From the NCBI GenBank assembly GCA_039819665.1, contig JBCBRM010000016.1, positions 62,001 to 126,000 of the forward strand: a stretch of 64,000 nt of DNA, read 5' to 3'. A program made the position numbers and the translations under genes. Below are positions 63,279 through 64,000 of this stretch, piece after piece. The notes below the pieces were generated by a model, which made no database searches, was not told where the DNA came from, and was given only the letters and a program-made list of their open reading frames with translations. Numbering within the stretch: the first letter of the stretch is position 1; the number at the start of each line of letters is the position of its first letter. This stretch comes from JAWPMV01 sp039819665 (GTDB lineage Bacteria; Bacteroidota; Bacteroidia; J057).

Positions 63279-64000
63279 TTAATATTTATCAGAAAAGTTG
63301 ATGTGGTACTCGTATCCTATGGTCAGGACAGTTGAGCGGTTGAATTGACTTCCTTTATAGTCGTCAAAAAATGTATTGGCTTGCTTATATCTTTGGTTGA
63401 AAGCGTCTCTGAAGTCATTGTCCCAGGTAAAGTTGAAGGTAATCGTACTTCTGTTGTTGAGTTTGAAATACATACCTGGAGAGAACTGGAAACTTACCTG
63501 CGTGCTTTTGTAATCGTCATTTACGCCTGTTCCAAAATCAACAGAATACTGTTCGTTGGTTACTTCCTCAGATGCATAATATTCAATATTCTCATCGATC
63601 TTTCCACTGAATCCCATATTGAAAGCGGGACCCATGTCGAGCGAGAATCCAAAGTTATCAGAAACAGGTGCGCGATATCCTACCAGAACAGGTATAGATA
63701 CATAATGCAGTCTTTCTTTTGCTGAAAGGAAACCTACGCCATTTTGATCACTGAAATTATCAGTTGCATAATTTCCGCCTTTCTGCATGTAATTCACCCC
63801 ACTGGTGATGGTCCAGTTTGATAGTTGCAAACCAAATTCTACCCCACCATTCAGGCCGCTTAGGGAACTTGATGTTGTGTACAACTCTGCAAGGTCAATC
63901 GTATGCTTGAATTTGGAAAAGTTTGTTCCGCCATTCGCGCCAATGAAAAATGAGCTCTGTGCTACTAAAGCGTTCAGGGGAAAAAATAGTGCTATAACAA
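63279..64000 (-). CDS. Outer-membrane barrel (PorT-like) protein, partial at right edge
   Basis: The frame stays open from the stop at 63279 to the window end, about 240 codons. At the edge it reads as the end of a signal peptide (VIALFFPLNALVAQ) and the mature start SSFFIGANGGTNFSK, so the start codon lies just outside. The rest has alternating amphipathic strands (GVEFGLQLSNWTITSGVNYM, VSIPVLVGYRAPV, LTIGYEYHINF). This fits the PorT/outer-membrane beta-barrel family common in Bacteroidota. It is probably the first gene of the minus-strand set that ends at 61269. Confidence 0.8.
   Translation of the reverse strand, partial: VIALFFPLNALVAQSSFFIGANGGTNFSKFKHTIDLAELYTTSSSLSGLNGGVEFGLQLSNWTITSGVNYMQKGGNYATDNFSDQNGVGFLSAKERLHYVSIPVLVGYRAPVSDNFGFSLDMGPAFNMGFSGKIDENIEYYASEEVTNEQYSVDFGTGVNDDYKSTQVSFQFSPGMYFKLNNRSTITFNFTWDNDFRDAFNQRYKQANTFFDDYKGSQFNRSTVLTIGYEYHINFSDKY

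Overview
This 64 kb window looks like chromosome of a member of the Bacteroidota. Two secreted proteins end in type IX secretion (T9SS) sorting domains. There are several small outer-membrane barrel proteins. Where promoter-like -7 elements can be seen they follow the Bacteroidota TAnnTTTG pattern, and Shine-Dalgarno sequences are generally weak. Short intergenic palindromes of a kind I associate with this phylum are frequent. A Saprospiria-like or Lewinella-like marine lineage is my guess only. I see no rRNA, tRNA, CRISPR array, transposase or prophage gene.

Layout. 1-6.1 kb: a partial giant TPR protein (-), then aquaglyceroporin, HemW, a Wzz-like chain-length protein, VanZ-like and a small DABB-like protein. 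6.1-10.5 kb (-): a T9SS-secreted repeat protein, three tandem related barrel genes (one broken by an internal deletion) and a NUDIX hydrolase. 10.6-17.4 kb: CrtI-type desaturase, a J-domain protein, a sugar-acid dehydratase of the IlvD/Edd family, a methyltransferase, an MBL hydrolase, an OmpA-domain protein and a Rieske ferredoxin. 17.4-20.3 kb: a partner-switching module (membrane PP2C phosphatase, STAS, HATPase). 20.4-25.7 kb: an envelope-folding operon (parvulin lipoprotein, a parvulin-less lipoprotein, SurA, MoxR ATPase) ending in a clear terminator. 25.9-43.2 kb: ordinary metabolic and envelope genes, including TlpA, DinB, a GlcD-GlcF fusion, APC permease, DgkA, an M43 protease, YjjX, PyrR-PyrB, an LptF/G permease, patatin, a fatty-acid hydroxylase and an LpxR-like protein. 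The gaps in this part carry several families of palindromic repeats.

The best candidate for an undescribed system is 43.5-61.2 kb. Five tightly packed same-strand genes encode three giant proteins (1341, 1243 and 2608 aa) and a 364-aa protein, none with a visible signal peptide and all rich in amphipathic beta strands. A fifth gene, for a ComEC-like metallo-beta-lactamase-fold hydrolase, sits between the fourth and the largest. A strong bidirectional terminator separates this operon from a convergent set at 61.3-64 kb: a MotA/TolQ/ExbB-type channel, an ExbD/MotB-like one-TM partner, a double zinc-ribbon protein and a partial outer-membrane barrel protein. I cannot assign a function to the giant operon. 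I record its architecture and testable ideas.
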